A stretch of DNA of 64,000 nt from G958296245 sp963664035 (GCA_963664035.2 OY760867.2:2356001-2420000); one strand, 5' to 3'; counted from the first letter of the stretch, positions 51,240-60,040 are shown. The notes: generated by a model from the letters alone, not told the origin. Program-made: numbers and translations.

Positions 51240-52688
51240 CTCGACTTTGTACATTCACGCTGCGTAGGTGAGGGATTCGATGAACCTGTTGAACATGGGC
51301 GTTGGGATTTCTCGCATGTCGGGTTTCTGCGGCGATGTGCAGAAAGTCTCAGAAGCAAGCCAGAGGTGACGGCGCACGAGAGCGATCGCATCGATGAAAG
51401 TCGGCGCTGACTTGACATACCATGCCGCCGATCGTGGAGTCGCGAGTTGGCGGTCTCTCAACAGGTGGGCTGCGAGAGTTATCCAAGAGAACAGTCCCAA
51501 CAGCACAGGGGTGGTCCGAGATATGGCTCGATCCGACCACTGGCGTTGAGTCTCTACTCCCAGATGAGCGCGCGTCTCCTGAAAGGTCACCTCGATCTGC
51601 CAGCGCAGCACGAACCACTCGATGATCTGAGCCGGACTGATCGCAGGATCGGTACACAGCAGCGCCTGGGAGTCGAACTGGTGTAGGGGGTCACGAATGA
51701 GGACCCAGCGAATGGGCACCGGTGGCTTGCCCGGGTGATACCAGACCGCTGTTTGAGAGACGATCTCTACCGCGCGGATGGCACCGTCGTACCAGGCCAC
51801 AGACATCCTGGTCCAGCCTGCCTCGTGGCATTCAAGGAGGTTCCCGAGCGTGGGCAGACGCTGGCCCTTGAGGCGTGGACGCCCCATCTGTCCGGGCAGT
51901 CGAGGTGGAGCGGGTTCGTAGAGCGCGGCGTCCAGACGCAACCGGGTAATGAAGGTGACGGGGCGAGTCATCGACTGGCAGAAGGCGAGCAGATCGAGTG
52001 CAGCGTAGCTGCTGTCGGCGACCATCACCAAAGGACGGTTGGGCAACCAGCGACGGAGTTGTACTATCATCTGGCGCGCCCAGTCGGTGAGCTTCTTGTG
52101 AGTCCGCCCCAGCTTCTGATAGTAGCGTTCAGACGGCGCCAGCGCGGTCAGCACAGGCAACGCCCATGTCCGATGTGCCCAAGGTATGTTGGTCAGCCAC
52201 ATCAGGCTTATCCAACGCAGGCCGGAGGCCTTGACGAAATGACTCCCGCTGGAGCGCACTGCGTCACGATATATCCCCTTGGCCTTGATCCGGCTGCCTC
52301 GCCGCCGCTCCAGCGTCTCGTCGATGCCGAATACCAGCGGCCCGTCACCCCCATCGAGGTATTGGACCAGGAGCGACAGCAGTACACGGCTCAACTGGAG
52401 AGGTGACCATTGAGCGCGGCTGAGAACGTGGTGGTACCGAGCGAAGCCAGTCTCGTCGCTGAGTCCCATGGCGCGGAGCGCGGAGGTGACGGTCCTGTTG
52501 CGCGTGGCCAGGACTGCGCCGACGAGCAGCACCTGCACTTTCGTCCATGTCCTGGCCTGAAACATCGGCGCGAACGGACGGAGTAGGGATACAATGACAT
52601 CGGGCAGGGTGAGCATGACATGACCTTTCGTGGTGGTTCGGTCTTGTCAGCTTACCTTGTCCTTTTCTAAGTTTTGTACAAAGTCGAG
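51240..52688 (-). mobile_element. IS701-like insertion sequence nested in ISAs1 copy 2
   Basis: 1449 bp with perfect 14-bp inverted ends CTCGACTTTGTACA. The target CTAAA is duplicated at 51235-51239 and 52689-52693. Rejoining these restores the ISAs1 left end exactly as in copy 1 (CTAAATGGAGTATTAGA), which proves the order of insertion. One transposase gene. Confidence 0.93.
51255..52616 (-). CDS. IS701-family DDE transposase
   Basis: 453 residues. Catalytic motifs are LVFGIDETLERRRGSRI, LVMVADSSYAALDL, and WFVLRWQIEVTFQETRAHLG, with the D, D and E of the IS4/IS701 superfamily. The N-terminal region, TWTKVQVLLVGAVLATRNRT, is the usual helical domain. It is full length and runs almost to the element ends. 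Confidence 0.92.
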   Translation of the reverse strand: MLTLPDVIVSLLRPFAPMFQARTWTKVQVLLVGAVLATRNRTVTSALRAMGLSDETGFARYHHVLSRAQWSPLQLSRVLLSLLVQYLDGGDGPLVFGIDETLERRRGSRIKAKGIYRDAVRSSGSHFVKASGLRWISLMWLTNIPWAHRTWALPVLTALAPSERYYQKLGRTHKKLTDWARQMIVQLRRWLPNRPLVMVADSSYAALDLLAFCQSMTRPVTFITRLRLDAALYEPAPPRLPGQMGRPRLKGQRLPTLGNLLECHEAGWTRMSVAWYDGAIRAVEIVSQTAVWYHPGKPPVPIRWVLIRDPLHQFDSQALLCTDPAISPAQIIEWFVLRWQIEVTFQETRAHLGVETQRQWSDRAISRTTPVLLGLFSWITLAAHLLRDRQLATPRSAAWYVKSAPTFIDAIALVRRHLWLASETFCTSPQKPDMREIPTPMFNRFIESLTYAA

Positions 52689-52746
52689 CTAAATGGAGTA
52701 TTAGAAAAGTTATAGAATGGGGGTCATATCATATGGAGGGTGACCC

Positions 52747-53883
52747 ATGTCGCACAGAGACCCCGCGTCCCTGACCGAGCACTTTGGCAGCTTGGTCGAT
52801 CCGCATGTAGACCGCACCAAACGCCACAATCTACTGGACATCGTCACCATTGCGCTCTGCGGTGTCATAGCAGGTGCGGACAGTTGGGTGGACGTGGAGG
52901 CGTTCGGCAGGCGCAAGGCGGAATGGCTGTGCGAGATGCTGGATCTGCCTAACGGCATTCCATCCCACGACACCTTTGGCAGGGTCTTCGCCAAGCTGGA
53001 TGCTCAGCAGTTCGAGCGCTGCTTCACCGAGTGGGTGTTGGCTGTGCGAGAGGTTCTGCAAGGTGACGTCGTAGCCATAGACGGCAAGAGGGTGCGTCGT
53101 TCGCACGACCGGTATATAGGGAAGGATGCGATCCACATGGTCAGCGCCTGGGCCTCTGCGAGCGGCGTAGCACTCGGGCAGACCAAAGTGGACGGGCGCT
53201 CCAACGAGATCACGGCCATACCGCGACTGCTCGAAATGCTCCAGGTCGAAGGGTGTATCGTGACTATCGACGCCATGGGCTGCCAGAAGGAGGTCGCATC
53301 GAAGATCCTGGGGGAGAGAGCCGACTACGTGCTGGCGGTCAAGAGGAACCAGGGGCGCCTGCACGAGGATGTGCATGACATCTTCGACCTTGCCCGCAAG
53401 TCCGGCTTCGACAGTCTCGACCACGACTACCACGAGACGATGAATGCGGGCCACGGACGAATCGAGACTCGTCGATGCTGGGCCGTGTCCGACCCGGACC
53501 ACATCAGATACGTGGATGATGGGGGCCAGTGGCCTGGGTTGACGACACTGGTGATGGTGGAAGGCGAGCGACTCGTCGGTGGCAAGACGACGGTGGAGTC
53601 ACGCTACTACATATCGAGCCTGCCGAATGATGCGAGTAGATTGCTCAATGCGGTGCGGAGCCACTGGGGCATAGAGAACGGACTGCACTGGTCGCTGGAC
53701 GTGACGTTCAACGAGGACGCCAGCCGTGTGCGCAGCGGCAACGGGGCGGAGAACTTCTCCGTGCTGCGGCGCATGGCGCTGAATCTGCTCAAGGCCGAGA
53801 AGACAACCAAGCGAAGCATCGCCGGCAAGCGAAAAGATGCCGCATGGGACAATGACTACCTATTCAAGGTCCTTGCACAATAA
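52747..53883 (+). CDS. ISAs1-family transposase (copy 2)
   Basis: 378 residues, nearly identical to the product at 22195-23331 (differences include H20, KRVRR and ILGERA). All DDE motifs are kept. The nested element lies upstream, in the left end, so it removes or changes the native promoter region but leaves the frame intact. Confidence 0.95.
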   Translation: MSHRDPASLTEHFGSLVDPHVDRTKRHNLLDIVTIALCGVIAGADSWVDVEAFGRRKAEWLCEMLDLPNGIPSHDTFGRVFAKLDAQQFERCFTEWVLAVREVLQGDVVAIDGKRVRRSHDRYIGKDAIHMVSAWASASGVALGQTKVDGRSNEITAIPRLLEMLQVEGCIVTIDAMGCQKEVASKILGERADYVLAVKRNQGRLHEDVHDIFDLARKSGFDSLDHDYHETMNAGHGRIETRRCWAVSDPDHIRYVDDGGQWPGLTTLVMVEGERLVGGKTTVESRYYISSLPNDASRLLNAVRSHWGIENGLHWSLDVTFNEDASRVRSGNGAENFSVLRRMALNLLKAEKTTKRSIAGKRKDAAWDNDYLFKVLAQ

Positions 53884-53916
53884 GATGCGATTGCCCTGAC
53901 GCCGGGGCTGAAAAGT

Positions 53917-53946
53917 TTGACTTCGGATAGGTTTATGTGCTATAAG
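53917..53946 (+). promoter_or_regulatory. sigma-70-type promoter of the ABC importer operon
   Basis: TTGACT, 18-bp spacer, TGC-TATAAG extended -10. The -35 begins only 18 bp after the right end of ISAs1 copy 2, so the insertion has displaced everything further upstream. The predicted leader is about 70 nt. Confidence 0.7.
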
Positions 53947-54021
53947 CCGTGCGTAAATCCGTAGCTCGCCCGGAAGGAGTCTAGGCGGGTACATACCAGA
54001 GCCTGGAGGAGGTTTAGAGGG

Positions 54022-55872
54022 ATGCATCGTTACAAGGTTGTGCTGGCATTGGCTCTCGTGCTTGTGGCCGCCCTGGCTGCGGCATGTACGCGGGAGGTCA
54101 TCAAGGAGGTGGAGGTGGAGAAGCCGGTCATCGTGGAGAAGGAAGTGATCAAAGAGGTGGAGGTGGAGAAGCCGGTCATCGTAGAGAAGGAAGTGATCAA
54201 AGAGGTAGAGGTGGAGAAGATCGTCGAGGTGGAGGGCGTCACCGAGAAGGTCCTCCGGGTGCGCATGGCCAACATGTCGCCCCAGTTCGCGCCCCACATC
54301 CAGGCGCGAGGCGACATGGCCCAGATAGGATCCTGGATATGGTCGCGGCTGGCGCAGGCCAACCCGCAGACTGGTCAGTGGGCCCCCGACCTGGCTGAGC
54401 GTTGGGACCTCGCCGAGGACTTTAGCTCCATGACGTTCTACCTGCGCAAGAACGCCCTATGGCACGATGGCGAGCCCGTCACGGCGGAGGACGTGGCCTA
54501 CACCGTCAGGACGTTCCTGCATCCGGACGAGTCGAGTTGGATGCTGGCCACCTTCCACGCCGTGAAGGGCGGCAAGGACTACCAGCAGGGCAACGCAAGC
54601 TGGCCCATCCCGGGCGTCCAGATCATCGACGACCACACGATCAAGCTCGAGTTCGAGACGGCGTCGGCCTTTTTCCTCGACGACCTGAACAACCTGTGCG
54701 GACTGGCCCCCGTACCCGTGCTGCCCGCGCACATCCTGGCCGACGTGCCCGACGACGAGCTGTTCGAGCACGAGTACTTCTCCAAGGACATGATCGGATC
54801 GGGCCCATGGAAGTTCGTCCAGTACATACCCGACCAGTTCCTCGAGATGGAGGCCTTCGACGAGTTCTACTTCGGACGGCCTGGCATCGACAAGATCATC
54901 ATGGCCATCATCCCGTCGCCCGACGCCACCCAGATCGCCATGCAGCGCGGCGAGATCGACACCAACGTCAGGGGCGGCGTCACCCGCGAGGCCGAGGAGG
55001 CCTTCCTGAGAGACCCGCGCTTCGACGTATGGGCCACCATGGGACAGAACGCCGGCGGACTCGGCTCCTTCAACATGCGCCGCTCCGAGAAGGGCATCAA
55101 CAACCCGTTGCTGCACCAGGCTTGGGCGCAGGCCATCGACAAGGACACCCTCTTCCTGACCTTCGCCCGAGGCCTCGGCAAGAAGGTCTGGACCCCGCTC
55201 GTCCACTCCTGGTACTACAAGGACGAGTGGAGCGACCTGTACCCGTTCGACCCGGCCGCCTCCAAGATGCACCTCGCCGAGATGGACTACGACACCAACC
55301 AGACCTTGGAGGTCATGATAGGCCCGTCTAGGAGCGAGGACGAGACCGCCAACCGCGCCGCCAGGCAGCAGTACCTCGCGGACGTGGGCATCAAGATCGA
55401 GTTCGACACCGTAGACACGGCGATATCGGTCGCCAGGTTCTACGAGCAGAAGGACTACGAAGTGACCTTCGGCGGCGGCGGCGGCACGCAGGGCGGCCCC
55501 GCCCAGTACCTCGGCGGACGCTGGATCTCCTGCGGCAACCAGCTGGACAACCCTAGCTGCGACCCTTGGGGCTACGCAGAGTACAAGAAGCCCGAGTGGG
55601 ACGAGTTGGTCTTCGCCGGTATGCAGATTACCGACCGCGCAGAGGCCGCAGCCCACTGGCAGATGGTCAACGAAGAGTACCTGCTCAAGGACCTCCCCAT
55701 CGTGGGTAGCTGGGTCGGCGCTGGCGTGAAGATCAAGAACAAGCGCTTCTACATGCCGATCTACGGCGACATCCCCGCGCCGGACAGGATGAGCGACATC
55801 AAGGTCTTCCCCATCCACATCGGAAGGGATGACAACTGGTCGTTCCATCCCGAGCAGTGGGAGATCCGGTAA
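54022..55872 (+). CDS. peptide/nickel-type ABC transporter substrate-binding lipoprotein (SBP_bac_5)
   Basis: 616 residues behind GGAGGAGG. Lipobox LAAAC near residue 22. Next comes a linker of repeated EVIKEVEVEKPVIVEK units (about 24-75), an extended charged spacer common in Chloroflexi lipoproteins. The family-5 core follows: AERWDLAEDFSSMTFYLRK, LWHDGEPVTAEDVAYTVRTF, SGPWKFVQYIPDQFLEMEAF. It binds oligopeptides or other amide-like solutes outside the membrane for the two permeases downstream. A large intergenic hairpin follows. Confidence 0.93.
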   Translation: MHRYKVVLALALVLVAALAAACTREVIKEVEVEKPVIVEKEVIKEVEVEKPVIVEKEVIKEVEVEKIVEVEGVTEKVLRVRMANMSPQFAPHIQARGDMAQIGSWIWSRLAQANPQTGQWAPDLAERWDLAEDFSSMTFYLRKNALWHDGEPVTAEDVAYTVRTFLHPDESSWMLATFHAVKGGKDYQQGNASWPIPGVQIIDDHTIKLEFETASAFFLDDLNNLCGLAPVPVLPAHILADVPDDELFEHEYFSKDMIGSGPWKFVQYIPDQFLEMEAFDEFYFGRPGIDKIIMAIIPSPDATQIAMQRGEIDTNVRGGVTREAEEAFLRDPRFDVWATMGQNAGGLGSFNMRRSEKGINNPLLHQAWAQAIDKDTLFLTFARGLGKKVWTPLVHSWYYKDEWSDLYPFDPAASKMHLAEMDYDTNQTLEVMIGPSRSEDETANRAARQQYLADVGIKIEFDTVDTAISVARFYEQKDYEVTFGGGGGTQGGPAQYLGGRWISCGNQLDNPSCDPWGYAEYKKPEWDELVFAGMQITDRAEAAAHWQMVNEEYLLKDLPIVGSWVGAGVKIKNKRFYMPIYGDIPAPDRMSDIKVFPIHIGRDDNWSFHPEQWEIR

Positions 55873-55915
55873 ACGGACCGCATCCTGACCACGGCATCCG
55901 TAGCTGATGCTTGAA

Positions 55916-55952
55916 GACACCGACCTGGGCAGCTTACGCTCAGGTCGGTGTC
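55916..55952 (+). terminator. strong hairpin between binding-protein and permease genes
   Basis: Perfect 12-bp stem GACACCGACCTG/CAGGTCGGTGTC with a 13-nt loop, and no T-run. In importer operons such hairpins often protect the binding-protein mRNA or partly stop transcription, so that permeases are made in lower amounts. That role is inferred here. Confidence 0.6.
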
Positions 55953-55990
55953 ACGGCTGAACCTACACCGCTGGGAGACCTGCTCGGCTA

Positions 55991-56962
55991 ATGACCAAGT
56001 ACATTGTACGCAGAGTTCTCATCTCCGTTCCCGTCCTCGTCGTCATTACGATACTGACGTACGCCTTCATCAATCTCGCGCCCGGCGATCCGATCTCCGC
56101 CATGTCCGACGGCCTCGACATCACCGCCGGCGGCGGTATGCAGGGAGTGGCTACCGAGGCGCAGAGAAAGAGGTTCGGACTCGACAAGCCCTGGCCCGTG
56201 AGGTACGTCCTGTGGCTGCGAGAGCTCGCCACGGGGAACCTAGGCCGCTCATACGCCACCGGCGAACCCGTGCTCACCGAGATAGGCAGGCGCATGGTGC
56301 CGACCTTGGAACTCACGTCAATCGCCCTCGTCCTGTCCACCGTCTTCGGCACCCTGTTCGGAGTTATCGCGGCGCTCAAGCAGTACAGCGCATACGACTA
56401 CGGCCTCAGCATCGCCGCCCTCTTCGGCGTCTCCATTCCTGGCTTCTTCTTCGCACTCTTATGCCTCTACCTATTCGTAGCCGTGCTGGGCTGGTTCCCG
56501 TCCCACGGCATGAACACGTACGGGCAGCCCTTCTCCATCTGGGACAACCTGTACCATCTCATCCTGCCCGCAAGCGTGCTGGCCATAGAGTCGATGGCGG
56601 GAATGACCCGCTACGGCCGCACCGCCATGCTGGAGGTGATGAAGTCCGACTACGTGACCACCGCCCGCTCCAAGGGCCTGACCGAGTACGTCGTCATCGG
56701 CAGGCACGCCTTCAGCAATGCCCTCCTGCCGCTGATAACCATCAGCACCCTCAGGCTCCCCTTCCTGTTCGGCGGCGCCATCCTCATCGAGTTCATGTTC
56801 GCTTGGCCGGGAATGGGCCAGCTCTCCATCACGGCGGTACGGAACCGCGACTACACGATGCTGATGGGCCTCGCCCTCTTCATCGCCGTCATCGTCCTAG
56901 TAGCCAACTTGCTCGCCGATATCCTATACGCCTACGCCGACCCCAGGATCCGAGTGAGCTAG
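55991..56962 (+). CDS. DppB/OppB-type ABC transporter permease
   Basis: 323 residues, six membrane helices. N-terminal YIVRRVLISVPVLVVITILT, then INLAPGDPI (the DppB N-terminal signature). The EAA loop is in TTARSKGLTEYVVIGRHAFSN, where the membrane protein meets the ATPases. It sits between the binding protein and the DppC-type gene. Confidence 0.94.
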   Translation: MTKYIVRRVLISVPVLVVITILTYAFINLAPGDPISAMSDGLDITAGGGMQGVATEAQRKRFGLDKPWPVRYVLWLRELATGNLGRSYATGEPVLTEIGRRMVPTLELTSIALVLSTVFGTLFGVIAALKQYSAYDYGLSIAALFGVSIPGFFFALLCLYLFVAVLGWFPSHGMNTYGQPFSIWDNLYHLILPASVLAIESMAGMTRYGRTAMLEVMKSDYVTTARSKGLTEYVVIGRHAFSNALLPLITISTLRLPFLFGGAILIEFMFAWPGMGQLSITAVRNRDYTMLMGLALFIAVIVLVANLLADILYAYADPRIRVS

Positions 56963-56966
56963 GTAT

Positions 56967-57863
56967 ATGGCTACCGCGGACCGCACGAGCCTGGAGGCGG
57001 AGGCAGCCCCTCAACGGAGGAGCAGGCGCACGACGTGGCTGCGCTTCCGGAAGCACAAGCTGGCCGTCATCGGCCTCGTCATACTCGTCGTATTCGGCGC
57101 GGGCGCGCTCTTCGCCCCCTGGGTATCCATCAACGACCCGTATTTCGTCGACCTCACGCAGATCAAGGTAGGCCCGAGCTTCGACCACATCCTCGGCACC
57201 GACGCCGCGGGGCGGGACATCTTCGCCCGGCTCCTGCACGCGGGCCGCGTCTCCCTGAGCGTCGGCATCGTCGCGGCCATCATCTCGTCGGTGATCGGCA
57301 CCATCATAGGCCTCATATCGGGCTACGTCGGAAGCTGGGCGGACAATCTGCTCCAGCGCTTCACCGAAGTGGTCATGACCATCCCAACCTTCTTCGCCGT
57401 GCTCATCCTCGTGTCCATCCTGAGCGCCAACATCTACAACCTCATGATCGTCATCGGCGTGCTCGGCTGGACGGGAAAGACCCGGCTGGTGCGCGGCCAG
57501 GTGCTCTCCCTCAAGGAGATGGACTACGTGACCGCTGCGCGCGCGGTGGGGGCGGGGCACAACCGGATGATGTTCACCCACATCCTGCCCAGCGTAATGC
57601 CCTACGTGGTCGTCTCCGCCACCCTTTCGCTCGCCGGCGCCATCCTCACCGAGTCCGGCCTCAGCTTCCTGGGACTGGGCGTCAACCCGCCCACTCCGAC
57701 CTGGGGCAACATGATGACGGCCGCGCAGTCCCTGCACATACTCAGATTCCAGCCCTGGCTGTGGCTCCCGCCCGGCATAGCGATCTCGGCCACGGTCATC
57801 GCCGTCAACTTCCTGGGCGACGGCCTGCGGGACGCGCTCGACCCGCGCACCAGGATCGAGTGA
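56967..57863 (+). CDS. DppC/OppC-type ABC transporter permease
   Basis: 298 residues. An N-terminal helix after a basic segment, then HILGTDAAGRDIFARLLHAG, the hallmark of the C-type permease, and the EAA loop YVTAARAVGAGHNRMMFTHI. LTESGLSFLGLGVNPPTPTWG is the typical late loop. It starts 4 bp after the DppB gene. Genes for the two ATPases do not follow, so they must be elsewhere or shared. Confidence 0.94.
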   Translation: MATADRTSLEAEAAPQRRSRRTTWLRFRKHKLAVIGLVILVVFGAGALFAPWVSINDPYFVDLTQIKVGPSFDHILGTDAAGRDIFARLLHAGRVSLSVGIVAAIISSVIGTIIGLISGYVGSWADNLLQRFTEVVMTIPTFFAVLILVSILSANIYNLMIVIGVLGWTGKTRLVRGQVLSLKEMDYVTAARAVGAGHNRMMFTHILPSVMPYVVVSATLSLAGAILTESGLSFLGLGVNPPTPTWGNMMTAAQSLHILRFQPWLWLPPGIAISATVIAVNFLGDGLRDALDPRTRIE

Positions 57864-58552
57864 TGGCGGGGCGAATACCGACCCGGAGCATCGATGCTAT
57901 GACAACGCGCCTCATCCTGGCCCTGCTGCTGTCCGCCGCCGCGCTGCTGCTCACCGCCTGCGGCAGTAACAGGATCACGTCTCCCGAACCGGAGCCGACC
58001 GCCTCCGCGCCAGTGGAAACACAGGCGCAGCTGTCCGAGATTGCGGCGTTGGGTAACCAGCTTGCGCTGAACGAGGCGATAACGCTGGACGCCTCAAAGC
58101 TCAAGCCCCCCATCGGAGAGCGTCCCAAGGAGGGCGAGGTTACCCTCACGGTCACCTCCGTCGAGCTGGACCCCGCCATCCGCCAGGAGACCAGGGCCAT
58201 GGTCGGAGGCGGCTCGGCCTTCGTCGTCTACGACCCCAAGGTCGGCCAGTTCGTGGCCGTCCACTACACGCTGGCCAACAACGCCAACGGCGTCATCCAG
58301 CCCGTCGACAGCGTCAACAGCCTATTCACGCTCGTGGACGACACAGGTCGCCAGTGGGAACCGGTCTCGTTCGCCGACTACGGTTTCGCCGTCGGCGGGG
58401 CCTTCGCCCTGCAGGCGGACGGCGCGGACCCCAGGGACTTCCTGCCGGCGGGAGAGACCGTGGACACCGCCGTGGCGTTCGACGTCCCCAAGGGCGTTTC
58501 CGGCCTTCGCCTCCGCGCCGAAGCCTTGGACCTCGAAGTCACCCTCCAGTAG
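57863..58552 (+). CDS. DUF4352-like lipoprotein
   Basis: 229 residues. The ATG at 57863 overlaps the permease stop (TGATG). A second start at 57899 would give a tidier signal peptide. Lipobox LLLTAC at about residue 33. The mature part has the DUF4352 immunoglobulin-like pattern (GEVTLTVTSVELDP, VAVHYTLANNANGVI, LVDDTGRQWEPVSFA, VDTAVAFDVPKGVSGLRL). Such domains are often extracellular partners of transporters. Being coupled to the permease suggests an accessory role for the importer. Confidence 0.83.
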   Translation: MAGRIPTRSIDAMTTRLILALLLSAAALLLTACGSNRITSPEPEPTASAPVETQAQLSEIAALGNQLALNEAITLDASKLKPPIGERPKEGEVTLTVTSVELDPAIRQETRAMVGGGSAFVVYDPKVGQFVAVHYTLANNANGVIQPVDSVNSLFTLVDDTGRQWEPVSFADYGFAVGGAFALQADGADPRDFLPAGETVDTAVAFDVPKGVSGLRLRAEALDLEVTLQ

Positions 58553-58599
58553 CGCGGCCCCCCGCTCGCGCCATCGGCGTCTCCATCCGTTCGCGCGGA

Positions 58600-59559
58600 T
58601 CACCCATCGGCGGGCCTCCGGAAGTCCAATAGGTACTCGAACGTCGTCCCCATCGTTATGTAGTTGCTAGGCCATCCGAAGATGCCTACTCGATTGACGA
58701 TGTTGGTGCGGTCCCAGATTATCGTGTTGCGGAGCTCGTACCCCGCTTCCCTCATGGCCTCTACCACGGAAATGTGAATGGTGACGCGCCGGTCCTCCCA
58801 CCACATGTCGGGAACGTTGATGACGCAATGCGCCCCCGGCTTCAACAGCCCGCGCATCCTGGCGAAGATGTCGCCCATCTCCGACGAGTAGCGGTCCAGC
58901 GGCATGGTGCCGAGGTCGCGCGGGTCTTGCGAGTACTGCTCCACGACGTCCAGTTGCGCGTTCTTCCGGTCCCGCCGCGACTTGTTCCGTCTCTTCCTGT
59001 TCAACAGGTTGGCGTAGGGTGGGGACGTCAGTATCAGCGACACGCTGCCCGGCGCGAGGTACTCGGCGGCGTTCATCGCGTCGTCGTGTATGGCCACCTG
59101 CGACGCGCCGGCGAACAGGTCCTTCGGGACCAGGCGTCTCTCGCAGACGTCTATGTACTTCTGCTGGAGGTCGAGTCCCACCGCGTTCCTGCCCGTATCC
59201 TGTGCGGCTACGAGAGTCGTGCCGCTCCCGACGAACGGGTCCAGCACCAGCTCACCCCTGTGAGAGAAGAGCTCTATGACCCTTCTCGCCAGGGAGATCG
59301 GGAAGGTGGCGGGGTGGACGGTCTTGTCCCGGACGTCGCGCCCCTCGTAGTTGAACTGCCATACCCCCAACTGGCACTTGAGCCACTCCTTGGCGGATAG
59401 GCAGTTCAGGTGATTGGGCTTGCAGCCGCACAGCCGCTCGCGCCCGATTCCCAGGACGCTCCGGTACAGCGCGCTGCCCTCGCGGATGGCATGGGGCAAC
59501 TCCGGCGCGCCGCAACCGTCCGCCGCAGCCGTGACTCGTATCGTCTGGGCGCTCGTCAT
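58600..59559 (-). CDS. DNA methyltransferase (N4-cytosine/N6-adenine type), permuted motif order
   Basis: 319 residues. The SAM site LVLDPFVGSGTTLVAAQDTG (about 104-123) precedes the catalytic LILTSPPYANLLNR, the reverse of the common beta-class order. TSPPY favours N4-cytosine, but adenine cannot be excluded. After it comes a lysine/arginine-rich stretch (RKRRNKSRRDRKN) and a possible target-recognition region. No restriction endonuclease or specificity subunit is adjacent, so it is an orphan, either regulatory or anti-restriction. Confidence 0.85.
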   Translation of the reverse strand: MTSAQTIRVTAAADGCGAPELPHAIREGSALYRSVLGIGRERLCGCKPNHLNCLSAKEWLKCQLGVWQFNYEGRDVRDKTVHPATFPISLARRVIELFSHRGELVLDPFVGSGTTLVAAQDTGRNAVGLDLQQKYIDVCERRLVPKDLFAGASQVAIHDDAMNAAEYLAPGSVSLILTSPPYANLLNRKRRNKSRRDRKNAQLDVVEQYSQDPRDLGTMPLDRYSSEMGDIFARMRGLLKPGAHCVINVPDMWWEDRRVTIHISVVEAMREAGYELRNTIIWDRTNIVNRVGIFGWPSNYITMGTTFEYLLDFRRPADG

Positions 59560-59630
59560 AGGTGCTTTCCACGAACCTAAATGCTAAAGGCGCATTGTAA
59601 CCGTTCAGGCTTCGTATGCGCGTTGGCGAG

Positions 59631-59705
59631 CCTAAATCTCCCACCTAGATGGCGGTGACGCTCTACGGCAAGGGAGGGTGATGGTTGGTAGATATGGCGC
59701 CGGAC
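59631..59705. repeat. dispersed 122-bp element, truncated copy C
   Basis: Keeps the left end (CCTAAATCTCCCACCT), the CTCTACGGCAAGGGAGGG segment and TAGATATGGCGC, but has lost the central hairpin and the right inverted repeat. It lies in the 750-bp repeat-rich gap upstream of the methyltransferase. Confidence 0.75.
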
Positions 59706-59757
59706 GAGCAGCCCGGTCGATGAGAGGATAGCGAATTTACCCGATTTTCCTGGATAG

Positions 59758-59881
59758 TGTCTCATTTTGTCTCTTTTTGTCTTTTTCAGCTATGGGCCGT
59801 GAGACAGTGGGAGACACGAAATAGGCAAAATGAGACACGAAATAGACAGAATGAGACAGCAATGAGACAGAATGAGACACG
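59758..59881. repeat. AT-rich iteron-like repeats of GAGACA(C/G)
   Basis: GAGACA occurs six times in direct orientation on the + strand between 59811 and 59880, partly as a tandem 21-bp unit starting GAGACACGAAATAG. The left edge (TGTCTCATTTTGTCTC at 59758) is the same motif inverted, so the whole can fold. It is much richer in A/T than its surroundings. Repeat-binding protein site or decayed tandem repeat; nothing else supports an origin. Confidence 0.6.
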
Positions 59882-60040
59882 TGGCCGCTGCCGTGTCCGG
59901 GCCGGGTGTCAACGGACGAGGGCGCGGCATGGCCGGGCCCAGGGGCAGGCAGGCTGCTTGCGCTCAGCTCGGTATGTGCGGGGTGGTACATGGGGGGAGT
60001 ATAGCACGTGCGTTCTTCGGATGGCAAGGGCCGTAGTCGG

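Larger units (their letters stand above)
51221..53898 (+). mobile_element. ISAs1-family element, copy 2, interrupted by an IS701-like element
   Basis: Terminal CAGGGCAATCGCATCT at 51221 and its complement ending at 53898 are the same as in copy 1. Flanking 10-bp duplications ACGCCGGGGC lie at 51211-51220 and 53899-53908, with a third tandem copy at 51201-51210. The left 19 bp are cut off from the rest by the nested element. The transposase frame is untouched. It lies between the divergent catabolic and ABC-importer operons. Confidence 0.95.

Noticed and set aside
50375..51418. Upstream extension of the HxH amidohydrolase to 604 codons
   Set aside because: The extra part is the wrong frame of the upstream amidohydrolase. 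A GTGA overlap marks the real start at 50374.
57035..57862. 505-codon frame joining a frame inside the permease to the DUF4352 lipoprotein
   Set aside because: The first part is a shadow of the DppC permease; the lipoprotein has its own start and signal peptide.
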